Shown here: positions 23,754 to 33,707 of the stretch, piece by piece
Layout of the letters: each line of letters begins with the position of its first letter
Numbering within the stretch: position 1 is the stretch's first letter
Origin: Protopterus annectens
Taxonomy: Eukaryota; Chordata; Ceratodontiformes; Protopteridae
Direction: 5' to 3'
Length of the DNA: 64,000 nt
Assembly: GCF_019279795.1 (NCBI RefSeq)
Contig: NC_056733.1
Coordinates: 1,111,274,069-1,111,338,068 of the forward strand
Translations under genes and position numbers: made by a program
Notes under the pieces: generated by a model
What the model was told of the DNA's origin: nothing
Database searches by the model: none
Seen by the model: the letters and a program-made list of their open reading frames with translations, nothing else

Positions 23754-24803
23754 TGAAGAATTATATGATGTCTTTCTGTTTGTTTCTTGCTGTTACTTGC
23801 ATTTAGATGCATGCATTAACTATTTATTGTGACCAACTAGTCGTATTACTGTAGTATAGTAAGTACAATAAATACACAGTCAACTGCTTCAGTTAATATG
23901 CTTTTTATTACATTTTCCTTTTGGATCTATAAGCATGCAACACAGATCCTGTCAGCTCTCTATGGCAAATTTCCAAAGCTTGTTTACTGTTACACTCATA
24001 TTTATAACAAAAAGTCTGATATGTTTTCTCAGAGTCTGATGTATAACAGTTCTTTTTTTGTATAACAGTTTTCCTTTGTTCCCTTGTCCTTGGTTCTTTG
24101 TAGTTTGATGATCCATGGAAACTCAGTCTTGCATTATCTGAAATGTGGTGTTCCAGCACTATCTGGAACTTGAGGTTACATCTCTTTACTTTGTTGATGT
24201 CTTTCCAGCTGCCATTTGCGCAGTTATTTTTAGACTTTGTTTCTCAATAACATACTCCTTTACATGGATGCCAATATCTAAGCTATGCCAGCACACCTAC
24301 TACTTTTTATTTTTCAGCATTTTATACTATTTCTAAATTGGGCGGCCATGGTGGTGCAGCAGTTAGCGTTGCCGCCTCAGAGCAAGAGGTTCTCCAGTTC
24401 AATCCTCGGCTGGGGTGCCTTCTGTGCGTAGTCTGCATGTCCTCCCTGTGGTCACGTGGGTTTCCTCCGGGTGCTCTGGTTTCCTCCCACATCCCAAAGA
24501 CATGCGGTAGGTGGATTGGACACTCTAAACTGGCCCTAGGTGTGAGTGTGTGCATGTGTGTGCCTTCTGTCGAAGGTTGGGTGCCGGGCTGGCAACTCGA
24601 CACTGTAAAAACTCCACTGCCAATCATAAGTGGACAGGTGATCCGCTGTGGCGACCCCTAACCGGGAAAAGCTGAAAGAAGAAGATGAAGATACTATTTC
24701 TAAATGAACCCTTTATATTTTATATAATTCTTGCAGCTTTTTATTCCAGCTAATATTCATGCTAACAACAGCTTAAACGGAGACACAATACTATTTTCTT
24801 TCA
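23754..24803. mobile_element. Solo LTR (unidentified LTR element), carrying a SINE
   Basis: The insert begins TGAAGAATTATATG and ends TTTTCTTTCA, so it has TG...CA ends. It is flanked by the 5-bp duplication ACCAA (23749-23753 and 24804-24808), which restores the RT gene exactly. With the 352-bp SINE and its 15-bp duplication removed, about 683 bp remain. That size and the lack of any coding sequence fit a solo LTR left by recombination. An AATAAA lies at about 23868. No matching internal element occurs in the window. Confidence 0.7.
24339..24690 (+). mobile_element. tRNA-derived SINE (full length, youngest insertion of the nest)
   Basis: The head TGGGCGGCCATGGTGGTGCA carries a B box GTTCAATCC (24397-24405). 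The core contains CTGCATGTCCTCCCTGTGG, GGGTTTCCTCCGGGTGCTCT and CACATCCCAAAGACATGC. The tail contains GGCAACTCGACACTGTAAAA and ends GGCGACCCCTAACCGGGAAA plus AGAAGAAG. The flanks 24324-24338 and 24691-24705 are a perfect 15-bp duplication (ATACTATTTCTAAAT). It matches the SINE at 13.0 kb along its whole length. Confidence 0.92.
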
Positions 24804-25414
24804 ACCAAGAGTTACTGGCAGGTGCCCTTGGCTCCCAGTGCTAAAGAGAAGTCAGCCTTTGTGACTCCTTTTCGCTTGTATGAGTTCACAAAGATGCCCT
24901 TTGGGATGGAAAATGCCCCAGCGACTTTCCAGAGGCTGGTGGATAATATCCTAGCAGGAGCAGGAGGGTTTGCCTTTGCTTACCTAGATGATATTGCCAT
25001 CTACAGCCATTCTTGGCCAGAGCACCTGCAGCATGTCAGGGAGGTGCTGGGCCGACTACAGGGGGCAGGGTTGAACATTAAGCTGAGCAAATGTCAGGTG
25101 GGTATGGCAGAATTCTCCTACCTTCGACTTAGAGTGGGGAGTGGTAAGATCAGGCCAGAACCTGCCAAAGTAGAAGGCATTCAGGCATGGCCTGCACCTG
25201 TTACCCAAAAGCAGGTGAGGGCATTCTTAGGGACAGCAGGGTACTACAGAAAGTTCGTCCCCAGTTATGGTACCATAGCTGCTCCCCTCCCAGACCTGAC
25301 AAGGAAGAACAGGCCAGATAAGGTAGTGTGGACCACAGCATGTGAGCAGGCATTCCAGAAGCTTAAATATGCTTTGGGAGGACCCCCCTGTGTTAGCCAG
25401 TCCAGATTATAGCA

Positions 25415-25794
25415 AATAATTTGTTGTACAGGTGGGTGCTTCGAACCATGGGATGGGGGCTGTACTTAGCCAGATTTCTTCAGAGGGAGAAGAGTACCCA
25501 GTGCTTTATCTCAGTCGTAGGATCCATACCAGGGAGGAATGCTATACAGCTGTAGAAATGGAATGTCCAGCCATAGTGTGGGCACTGCAGAATCTTCAGC
25601 CATATCTGTATGGAAGACAATTCACAGTAGTGATAGATCACAACCCCCTAACATGGTTAAACAAAGCCAGCCAGCAAAATGCCAAGTTGCCAAGATGGAG
25701 CCTAGGGTTACAACCATATGATATGTTAGTACAGCACTGCAGTAGGATTAGCAATGCAAATGCAGATGGGCTCTCAAGACAGGGAATAGGGTAA
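25415..25794 (+). pseudogene. RNase H of Gmr1-like element
   Basis: It starts VQVGASNHGMGAVLSQ. The family usually has an acidic residue in the T-D-A-S position; here it is Gly, so the first catalytic Asp is lost. The Glu block CYTAVEMECPAIVWALQN and the Asp block FTVVIDHNPLTWLN are intact, and it ends SNANADGLSRQGIG. A stop at 25409-25411 separates it from RT. The stop at 25792-25794 is followed within 90 bp by the polypurine tract and 3' LTR, so the element had no env. Confidence 0.82.
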
Positions 25795-25869
25795 GGTATA
25801 CTCAGATAGACCTAACCCTCTGAAGCAGTGTTTCTCAAGGGTCACTTGAAAAACTAGCTTGAGTTCTCC

Positions 25870-25881
25870 AGGGGGAAGATA
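25870..25881 (+). promoter_or_regulatory. Polypurine tract of Gmr1-like element
   Basis: AGGGGGAAGATA lies directly before the TGTGAAG start of the 3' LTR, the expected place for the plus-strand primer. Confidence 0.75.
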
Positions 25882-27122
25882 TGTGAAGATAGGTGAAGGC
25901 TGCCAGCCTAGCCAGATAGAATTTTGTAGATAATTGTGTCATTTGTAATTATTAATGTAAGCCACAGGCTTATTCTCTTAAATGTGAAAAAACTGCATTG
26001 GATATTGTAAATGTAACAACAGTGCACTCTGCTGTAAGAAAGTTAAGTCAAACATTTCATGATTGTCTTTGATGTCAAAATTTGGAGTGGATACACCTGG
26101 ATGAAGGTATTCTGCCTATTGTTTGGATGCCAAAGTTAATGGCTAGAATTTGCATGTATAAATGTCCTTTATTGCTCTGGTTTCTGACCAGGTATAAAGA
26201 ATGTAAATGTAGTTTCTGTTAGCCTGGGAACACCAGAGAAGTGTGAAAAATGATGTCATGTGAAGCAGCTCTGTATTATAAATTTAAAGAGAGAGAATCA
26301 GAGGGCTCAGAGCATTTTGTCTTGAGAACATTCAACGCATCCCTCTGGCTGTTCTGTATGTAAGTTTATTTTAGAACTGTGTTTTCTCTTAGATATGGCT
26401 AGGACATATGAAGATTAGACTAATTTGTTTCTGTGATGCCAGAACTTTTATTTTACGTATTTCTCTGTGATCTCTGAAATCTTGACTAGCACTGTGTAGT
26501 AAGAAGTATTGTCTTGTGTTTTTATTATTTATTATTAAATATTTTGAAACCTTTCAACTGCAGCTGTTTTATGCAGAGTTAATTTAAGCTCTAGAGTACA
26601 TTGCATGTATATAGTGATACTGTACCAAGTCACTCTAATAAGCCTTGACTGTTCAGTCACACTTACCATTGGGATAATAATATTACACAGTAATAATTAG
26701 ACACCCTTTCAGAAGGGCCTTTCAGTAGCTGATATTAGTGGGCAGAAAAGGGGCACAGCTAGAGAACCTGTGCCAGCCTTCCACAGGAGTGTCTGTGTGG
26801 TTGTATATAACTCTTATGTCAAGGTGTGCGTGTGTCAGCTACTTGGGCAGGGTCACAAAGCACTGGTTGGACAGAGAGGGTGCTCGAGGTTTTAGCTTGC
26901 CCACTAGGCTCAGACCTGGACCCTATAGCTGTGCCATTTGGGAAGTCATATTGGGGACCTGGAGAGAAAGGGGGAAACCAGCCCCAGACTGACTGTCACC
27001 TCTGTGTGCTCTTAAGGGAAATTGTACTTTACTGTTTGTGTATTTATTATCCTTTCCCTATATGGATGCCCCTCACTGGTGTTACTGGTAAGGATTGAGG
27101 CTCCTTGATTGCGAGCGTCACA
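25882..27122 (+). repeat. 3' LTR of Gmr1-like element
   Basis: It matches the 5' LTR from TGTGAAGATAGG to GGCTCCTTGATTGC and then ends GAGCGTCACA. It lacks the (GT)n run, a 30-bp internal piece and about 13 bp near the end. ACAAG follows immediately, completing the target duplication. Confidence 0.87.
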
Positions 27123-27127
27123 ACAAG

Positions 27128-27370
27128 ATATAAACCATCATAAGGTTGACTGGTAGATGGTCGAGCGAGTATGTCCGAAAGGAGTGCGGCAATGTCCCAA
27201 AATTGTGATTGCAAATGTTGTGAATCGCAAAATCCTGTCCCCTTTTTGACCCATGTTAGCACTCGTTTTGGGTATAGAGTGGTTGTAAATGTCGATTTCG
27301 GTGTTTTTACATTGGCATTATAGGATTCGCTGAGAAAAGTTGCTCCTAGGCAGAGTCGAGCAATGTGCGC
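27128..27370. other. Unrecognised segment with more CpG than its surroundings
   Basis: GTCGAGCGAGTATGTCCG, GGAGTGCGGCAATGTCC and GTCGAGCAATGTGCGCTC hold many CpG dinucleotides, unlike neighbouring DNA. No coding frame or terminal repeats were recognised. It continues into the (AT)n tract. Confidence 0.35.
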
Positions 27371-27384
27371 TCAACGTTATTATG

Positions 27385-27388
27385 GTAA

Positions 27389-27445
<57 letters not shown>

Positions 27446-27456
27446 TAAATCATATA

Positions 27457-27498
<42 letters not shown>

Positions 27499-27505
27499 AT
27501 AGTAA

Positions 27506-27545
<40 letters not shown>
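27385..27545. repeat. (AT)n tract with repeated GGTAAATC interruptions
   Basis: Three AT runs are separated by 'ATGGTAAATC', 'ATGGTAAATC' and 'TAGTAAATC', giving a higher-order period of about 55-60 bp. Small open frames here are translated repeat. Confidence 0.92.
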
Positions 27546-27546
<1 letters not shown>

Positions 27547-27548
27547 GT

Positions 27549-28174
<626 letters not shown>

Positions 28175-28288
28175 TTTCTTTGTAAATATTGAAATAGGTT
28201 GAAAGTTAAGAAAGGAAAACATCACTAGAAGAGTAGTGTTAGGTTGAAAGAAAAATCACTGGTGTGGTAGTTTTGAACGGGTGAGGGA

Positions 28289-30840
28289 TTATTTATTTAT
28301 TTTATTTTACATTTGTCGACCGGGATAGTCTGACTGGATATATGTCCATTTTCAGCGGTGGCCCATGGAGAAAAGCTCCAAGATAATAATACACATTGAA
28401 CATTTAATAAATGCTAGTTTCAAGCAGATTACAGTCATAAGCAATACCAGCATTTAGCACATATAGTACTAACCTATTATAAAACACTTTACAAAACATA
28501 ACATTATTTTCAAAGTTATATATACATAACATTATATTCAGGTTTAAGAAGCATTGAGCAGCGGTTATAAAACTGACCCTTCCTGAAATGGTGTGGTAGA
28601 AAAAGTTAGAAGTAGTTGAAGGTAAGGCACCTAAGTAACAGAGGTCACTAGTTGGGGTTAGTGCAAGGAAATAACCAATGAGTTTTGAAGTATTTCTTGA
28701 GTTTGTTTTTGAATCAAGTTAGTGAGGGTTCTAGAGTCAAGTCAGCTAGGAGTCTGTTCCAATTTTTCCAACAGAGTTGGCAAACAAAGAGTCCCCAGCT
28801 GAGTAGTTGGATTTGTATGTTTGAACTAGGAGCCTAGTGGATGATTGCAGTGGCCAGGTGCTGGTGTAGGGGTTGATAATATTTTTTAGTGCAGGTGTAT
28901 TTTCTGGTTGGTAAAGAACTTTATGTGCCACTATTAGCTGGTTGAACTGCAGTAGGATAGGCAGTTTAAGCCATCCTAGGCGATTTAGGTTGTGACAGTG
29001 GTATGTCCGGTAGCAAATCTGGCAATATGGTTATAGCAGGATGATAGTTTATTAAGATCTGTTTTGTGTAAGTTGGAGAATAGAGGTGAGGCGTAGAGAA
29101 GAGTTGATAGTAGAATCATGGGCAATTGCAGTTCTAGCAAGTGGGGTAAGGAAAGGTTTGATTCTGTAAAGAAAGCCAAGTTTTTTATTAATGGTTTTGA
29201 TAGTTTGATTGATATGCACATCAAACTTCAGGTTGTTATCAACTATGACATCCAGTAGTTTAGTTTGGGCTTCTGGGGAAATGATAGTGCCATTATTAGC
29301 GGTTATGTTGAAGGATTTCAGGGGGGAGGTTCTGCGTGTGGGGGAGAAGAGGAGCAGCTGAGTTTTGTTGTGGTTTAGGATTAGATGTTGATTGGAGAGC
29401 CATTTTTCCACTGTAGAGAAGGTATTTTGGATTAAAGTGACTAAAATAGCTGGTGAGGTGTCAGAACAAATCAAGTTGGAGTCATCCACATATTGAATGC
29501 AGGTAGCATCTGGGATGACTGAATGAAGGTCGTTGATAAAGATGCAGAAAAGAAGGGGTCCTAGTATCGAGCCCTGGGGGACTCCTAATGTGATGGGTAG
29601 GCAAGATGATAGCTTGTCCTGCCATAGGACTGCCTGTTGCCTGCTCTGCAGGTAGGATTGAAACCATTGGAGTGCATGGTTGTTTAAGGAGAAGGCCTTC
29701 AAGGCACTTATGAGCATTTTGTTGTCAACCATGTCAAAAGCCTTGGATAGATCTAGAAAGAGTGCTGAGGATAGTTTGTTATTATTGTGGTTGTGGTTAA
29801 TGACGTTAAAGAAAGAGAGGAGGGTAGAAGTAGTACTGTGGTGTGGCTTAAAGCCGTGCTGAAAGTTGGACAACAGCTTGTTCTGTGTGAGGTAGTGCAT
29901 GAGCTGTATGTGTACACACTTCTCCATAATTTTAGCTAGAGGTGACAGAATAGCTATGGGTCTAAAGTTTGACAGTTCAGTGGAACTGCCTCCTTTATGG
30001 AGAGGTATGACATGGGAGACTTTCCATTTAGTGGGTACAGTAGCTTCAGACATAGCTCTGTTGATCATGATTGAGATGGGGTATGCTATGGTGTCAGCAG
30101 CCTTTTGCAAATAGTCTGCTGGGAGGAGGTCAGCAGCCAGGGTGGTGGGTCTTAGTTTCTTAAGTAGGGCATGAATAAGCTGAGTAGGAACAGGTTGGAA
30201 GGTAAAGTATGTTTGGGTACTGGGTGTGGCTGCATTAGAATTAGAGCCACTGGGAGAGAGTTGTCTGGCTACAGACTGGATAGTCTCTGCGAAGAAGCTG
30301 TTGAAGTTATTAGTAATGTCTACTGGGGATTTCTGTTGGGAAACTGAGGAGGGGGGGTGGAGTGGCGGTTTGGCCTGGGTGGAGTAGTTTGTTTATTCCT
30401 GCCTAGAACTTTTGAGGTTTGTTTTGGTATTTTTGCAGTAGATGGTAGTAGTAGTTCTTTTTGTCTAAGGGTATGAATTTTTTGGTGTCATTCCTTAGCT
30501 ATCTAAATCTTAATTGATCAAGTAGGGCTTTTGTTTTTCAGTAGGTGGCCCATGCTTTGTTTCTGAGTGAGATTTTGGTTTTGGTATCTTTAGAAAGCCA
30601 CGGTGCAGTATTAACTTTGGTTCTAATAGAGTGACTGGGAGCATGGGAGTTAAGAATAGCAAGGAACTCGGTGTTAAAGTATGCTACTGCTTCATCTAGG
30701 GGGAAACTTTTTAGTACTGACCAGTTGCATGCCGTAAGTTCATTTTGAAACTTGGTGAGAATAAAATTCTTGTTGTTTCTTAATGTTCTATAGGTGGGCT
30801 GGTAGGAGCAGTCTACTTTGAGCTTGATTACAAAGGATTA
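28289..30840 (-). mobile_element. L2-like LINE, 5'-truncated
   Basis: The 3' terminus, read on the minus strand, is CCACCGCTGAAAATGGACAT...CCCGGTCGACAAATG followed by a TAAATAAATAA tail (28310-28289). The 3' UTR occupies about 28310-29050, ORF2 RT 29052-30110, and the endonuclease C-terminus lies upstream to about 30830 (read in pieces, for example RTKVNTAPWLSKDTK near 30620). The 5' end is missing, as is usual for LINEs. Its 3' end is shared with the SINE at 42.8 kb and several fragments, so this family probably supplied their retrotransposition machinery. Confidence 0.85.
29052..30110 (-). CDS. L2-like LINE ORF2, reverse transcriptase part
   Basis: An open stretch of 352 codons. It contains the fingers motif NFRPIAILSPLAKIMEK (residues 48-64), motif A ALFLDLSKAFDMVD with catalytic Asp 120, GVPQGSILGPLLF (176-188) and the active-site QYVDDSNLI with YVDD at 207-210. 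The C-terminal KLLDVIVDNNLKFDVHIN block closes the palm and thumb. The motifs fit the L2/Rex1 branch of the Jockey-type LINEs. The real ORF2 begins upstream with an endonuclease; the methionine at 30110 is only an internal one. A frame change before 29052 cuts the C-terminus. Catalytic residues are intact. Confidence 0.85.
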   Translation of the reverse strand: MQKAADTIAYPISIMINRAMSEATVPTKWKVSHVIPLHKGGSSTELSNFRPIAILSPLAKIMEKCVHIQLMHYLTQNKLLSNFQHGFKPHHSTTSTLLSFFNVINHNHNNNKLSSALFLDLSKAFDMVDNKMLISALKAFSLNNHALQWFQSYLQSRQQAVLWQDKLSSCLPITLGVPQGSILGPLLFCIFINDLHSVIPDATCIQYVDDSNLICSDTSPAILVTLIQNTFSTVEKWLSNQHLILNHNKTQLLLFSPTRRTSPLKSFNITANNGTIISPEAQTKLLDVIVDNNLKFDVHINQTIKTINKKLGFLYRIKPFLTPLARTAIAHDSTINSSLRLTSILQLTQNRS

Positions 30841-31523
30841 CATAGAATTAGAATGATACTTAAGGTTAGTGAGATTTATAGTAAGAACAGAGTTGTTTAA
30901 AGTAACTTATAGATCAAAAATAATTTTCTACTGGTTTTGATAGATAAAGATTTGGGTAAGCTAGAGGAAGGCTCAAGGCAATCAAAAAACTTGTATTTCT
31001 TACATCCCTAAAATGTACCAGTTCTTGATGTCAGAAGACCATCCCACAAACATTTACATACCAGGACTGAATTTCCATTAACAAACCTGTAACACAGTGC
31101 AGAGAACAAATTCAGTCTTGCCAACTGACATTTGTAGCTTAGATGCTGTACCAGTTAGAGTTCTGTTTGTATAAAATACTTCAGAACCCTCTGCAGTTTA
31201 TTTCTTTACTTTTCTGTAGCAGCAAAAAACTGCGTTATATTAATAGGTTCATAGGTAGGTACTAGGCTATCGGCCCAAGGGCCTAAGTAAGCCTAGCCAA
31301 CAAGGTTCCCTGGTGTACGCCACCCAAGAAAGTTATTTTCCTGTGCCCGTGTTGAGCAGAGCCACAGAAGTGATCCCCGGCGTGTATTTCGTATTTCCCA
31401 TCCACTTATCAAGATTTTTCTTGAAGAGTGCTAATGAAGAACTTTGCTTGACATAGATGAGTAGCTTATTCCAGAGTATGGGAAGTCTCTGGGACAGGAA
31501 TCTATCCCTCCAGCATGTCCTGT

Positions 31524-33410
31524 TTATTGTGGTGAAACAAGGTTTAGGGCCCTAGAACATGTAGCTTGGAGGGATTGGGTTTTCTTTAGGTGTAGCATGT
31601 CCACCAGCTCTGGGTTTGACATAGCTGTATATGTGAGGCAGAGATCACCTCGGAGTAGGCGATGTGCTACGGAGGAAAGCTGGAGTTTTTTGAGACGATC
31701 AGTGTAGGGAAACGGTTTGAGGCCAGTAATCCTCTCCAGCAGCTGCAGATGTCTTGTAAGGTACATTCCAAAAGGGGAGTTGTACTCAACAATGGGTCTA
31801 ATAAGTGTCGAGTAGAGGGGAACAATGACCTCTTTTTTCCTGGATGAGAACCCTTTTTTGATCATGTGTGCCATGTAGAATGATTTCCTGACTACTGTGG
31901 TGATGTGATTATCAAAGGAGAGACTACTGTCCACCTGGGTCCCAAGGTCTCTTATCACACATTCAGAGTTAAGTAGACTGCCACTTATGTGGTAGTTCAT
32001 GGGTACAGAATTTTTACCAAAGGGGATGACAATGCACTTTTTGGCATTGAGCTTGAGGCCATGGCTCTGACACCAGGCTTCTGTCTCAGTGAGGTCCTTC
32101 TGTAGGATGTCCACATCATTTGGGAACTCCACTATGGCTCCTAGTTTGCAGTCATCTGTGAACTTCATTAGCCAAAGGCCTTCTGTATTAGCCTGTACTT
32201 CAGAGAAGTAGACACCAAACAGGTGAGGTCCCAGGACTGAACCCTGTGGTACTCCACTTGTCACTGGTTTGAAGTCGGACTTGGAGTCTGCAACTTTTAC
32301 AGTGTGGGTTCTGTCAGTGAGCCAGTTGGCAACCCATCTTGTGTTGTAGGGCTTTATACCTGGTTTAGTGAGTTTAGCTATAATTCCACAATGGGGGATG
32401 GTGTTGAAAGCCTTGGCGAGGTCAAGATAGGCTGTGTAAACCACCTTACCCTTGTCTACGGCTTTGGTGTCTGCCTCAAAGAAGTCGATCAGGTTCAGGA
32501 GGCATGATCTGCCTTTCACAAATCCGAACTTGGTGGGGTCCAGACTTTGGAAGTTACCAGTGTCTTTGTTTATGAGTTCCATGATGATACATTCCATGGC
32601 CTTGCAGACCAGGCTCATCAGGCTACTAGGGCAATAGTTCCCAGGATCATTGGTGGCTCCCCATTTGTGGAGTGGGATAACTGTTGCTGTGTGCCATTCA
32701 GTGGGCACAAAGCCTGACGTGAGGCTATGAATGAACATAGTGCTTAGGTGGGGATCCAGTTCATTCTGAATTTCGTGTAAAATGCAGCCTGGGATGTTGT
32801 CTGGTCCCATGGATGCTGTGTTTCTGTCTTTAGAAAGTGCAGTGTTTAACTGCGTAGTTGTGATTACAGGGACTCTGCATTCTTCCTGTATAGATATGGG
32901 CCCTTTAGGGGGTGAGATGGGGTTAAAGTTAGCACTGAACCTATCTGCCAGGATGTTGGCAATATCAGTTGGTTCTGTAATTTTCATGCCGTTGTGCTGT
33001 AACTCAGAGCAGATCTGGGTGTTGCCATTGAGATTCTTGACATAGCTATAGAATGCGTTGTGGTTGCCCTTAGAATCAGTGGTGATTTTGTTTTTGTAGC
33101 TAGATTTGGAGGATCTTATAAGGGATCTCAGCTTCTTGCTGAGGCTGACCAGGGACCTCCTCCACTCTTGGGATTTTATTCTTTTTTGCAACAGTTTCTT
33201 CCTTCTGTTGTAGAGTTTGTTTATGGCATGGGACCACCAGTTTGGCTTCCTTTTTTTGAAGGATAGCATATTGGTTCTGTTTGGGATAGCACTATCCATG
33301 CACTCATGTAAGTGCTTATAGAGGTCATTTGTGTAGGATTCAGCAGTCGTAACTGTATTGTCCATCTGCATGTGTGTCATGAAGTTCACCACTTCTGTCT
33401 TAAGAAGCAT
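31524..33410 (-). CDS. CR1-like ORF2, reverse transcriptase
   Basis: A 628-codon open frame. Residues 50-100 are the basic linker between endonuclease and RT (KKRKPNWWSHAINKLYNRRK). Motif A is AYLDLAKAFNTI with catalytic Asp 330, the B motif is SGVPQGSVLGP (385-394), and the active site is KFTDDCKLG with FTDD at 417-420, a variant of the usual F/Y-A-D-D. The C-terminal CR1 domain includes ECVIRDLGTQVDSSLSFDNH and FPYTDRLKKLQLSSVAHRLL. The full ORF2 should start about 250 codons upstream with an APE-type endonuclease, of which only the first 60 residues survive. RT catalytic residues are present. Confidence 0.88.
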   Translation of the reverse strand: MLLKTEVVNFMTHMQMDNTVTTAESYTNDLYKHLHECMDSAIPNRTNMLSFKKRKPNWWSHAINKLYNRRKKLLQKRIKSQEWRRSLVSLSKKLRSLIRSSKSSYKNKITTDSKGNHNAFYSYVKNLNGNTQICSELQHNGMKITEPTDIANILADRFSANFNPISPPKGPISIQEECRVPVITTTQLNTALSKDRNTASMGPDNIPGCILHEIQNELDPHLSTMFIHSLTSGFVPTEWHTATVIPLHKWGATNDPGNYCPSSLMSLVCKAMECIIMELINKDTGNFQSLDPTKFGFVKGRSCLLNLIDFFEADTKAVDKGKVVYTAYLDLAKAFNTIPHCGIIAKLTKPGIKPYNTRWVANWLTDRTHTVKVADSKSDFKPVTSGVPQGSVLGPHLFGVYFSEVQANTEGLWLMKFTDDCKLGAIVEFPNDVDILQKDLTETEAWCQSHGLKLNAKKCIVIPFGKNSVPMNYHISGSLLNSECVIRDLGTQVDSSLSFDNHITTVVRKSFYMAHMIKKGFSSRKKEVIVPLYSTLIRPIVEYNSPFGMYLTRHLQLLERITGLKPFPYTDRLKKLQLSSVAHRLLRGDLCLTYTAMSNPELVDMLHLKKTQSLQATCSRALNLVSPQ

Positions 33411-33489
33411 GAAGTTGGCTTTGGAGAAATTTTTTAGTGTGGTTTCCTTAATGGGGGGTGGGGGGGCAGGATGTGGATATCTAGGGTGA

Positions 33490-33678
33490 TTAGCTTATGG
33501 TTGGATCTAACCAATGAGGCCAAAAAGTGTGGTATGAGTTATAGCCTGGTAATGCAGGGGTGCTCTCTAGAGCCTTGAACCAGGTCTCAGTCATTGCACA
33601 GATATTGATGTTCTCCATTTTAAGAAGGGCCTCGAGGGATTGCATTTTGAGATTTAGACATCTAGCATTGAGTAGCAT
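33490..33678 (-). pseudogene. CR1-like ORF2 endonuclease N-terminus (remnant)
   Basis: The 62 codons LLNARCLNLKMQSLEALLKM...ICAMTETWF are the opening of an APE-type endonuclease (the N-A-R-S-L and E-T-W motifs). The frame then continues to GYNSYHTF before stopping. The His and Asp active-site blocks that should follow are deleted. It overlaps the ORF1 end region by position only, not by frame. Confidence 0.75.
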
Positions 33679-33707
33679 TACCCTCGGTTTTTGCTTGCCT
33701 GTTCCTG

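Larger units (their letters stand above)
23205..25410 (+). pseudogene. Reverse transcriptase of Gmr1-like element, split by an insertion
   Basis: The N-terminal half (23205-23753) carries YTHMVRHQLDTG, the LELGVIQKSNNPWASPVVLM motif and RICVDYRKLN, the fingers of a Ty3/gypsy RT. A frameshift lies near 23722. Coding resumes after the 1,050-bp insert with SYWQVPLAPSAKEKSAF, then FTKMPFGMENAPATFQRL and the catalytic FAYLDDIAIYS (about 24975-25007). AFLGTAGYYRKFVPSY marks the connection to RNase H. The two halves join at the duplicated target ACCAA, so the frame was continuous before the insertion. Confidence 0.87.
19116..27122 (+). mobile_element. Gmr1-like Ty3/gypsy LTR retrotransposon (integrase upstream of RT)
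   Basis: The element is bounded by LTRs (19116-20405, 25882-27122) that begin TGTGAAGATAGG and end TCACA. It is flanked by the 5-bp target duplication ACAAG (19111-19115 and 27123-27127). Internal order on the plus strand is Gag (20632), zinc knuckle (21708), a protease remnant, integrase (21902-23170), RT (23390-25410) and RNase H (25430-25794). Ty3/gypsy elements normally have RT before integrase. Integrase first is known from the Gmr1 group described from cod and other deuterostomes, so I place it there. All genes are broken, and a solo LTR carrying a SINE interrupts RT at 23754-24803. Confidence 0.88.
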
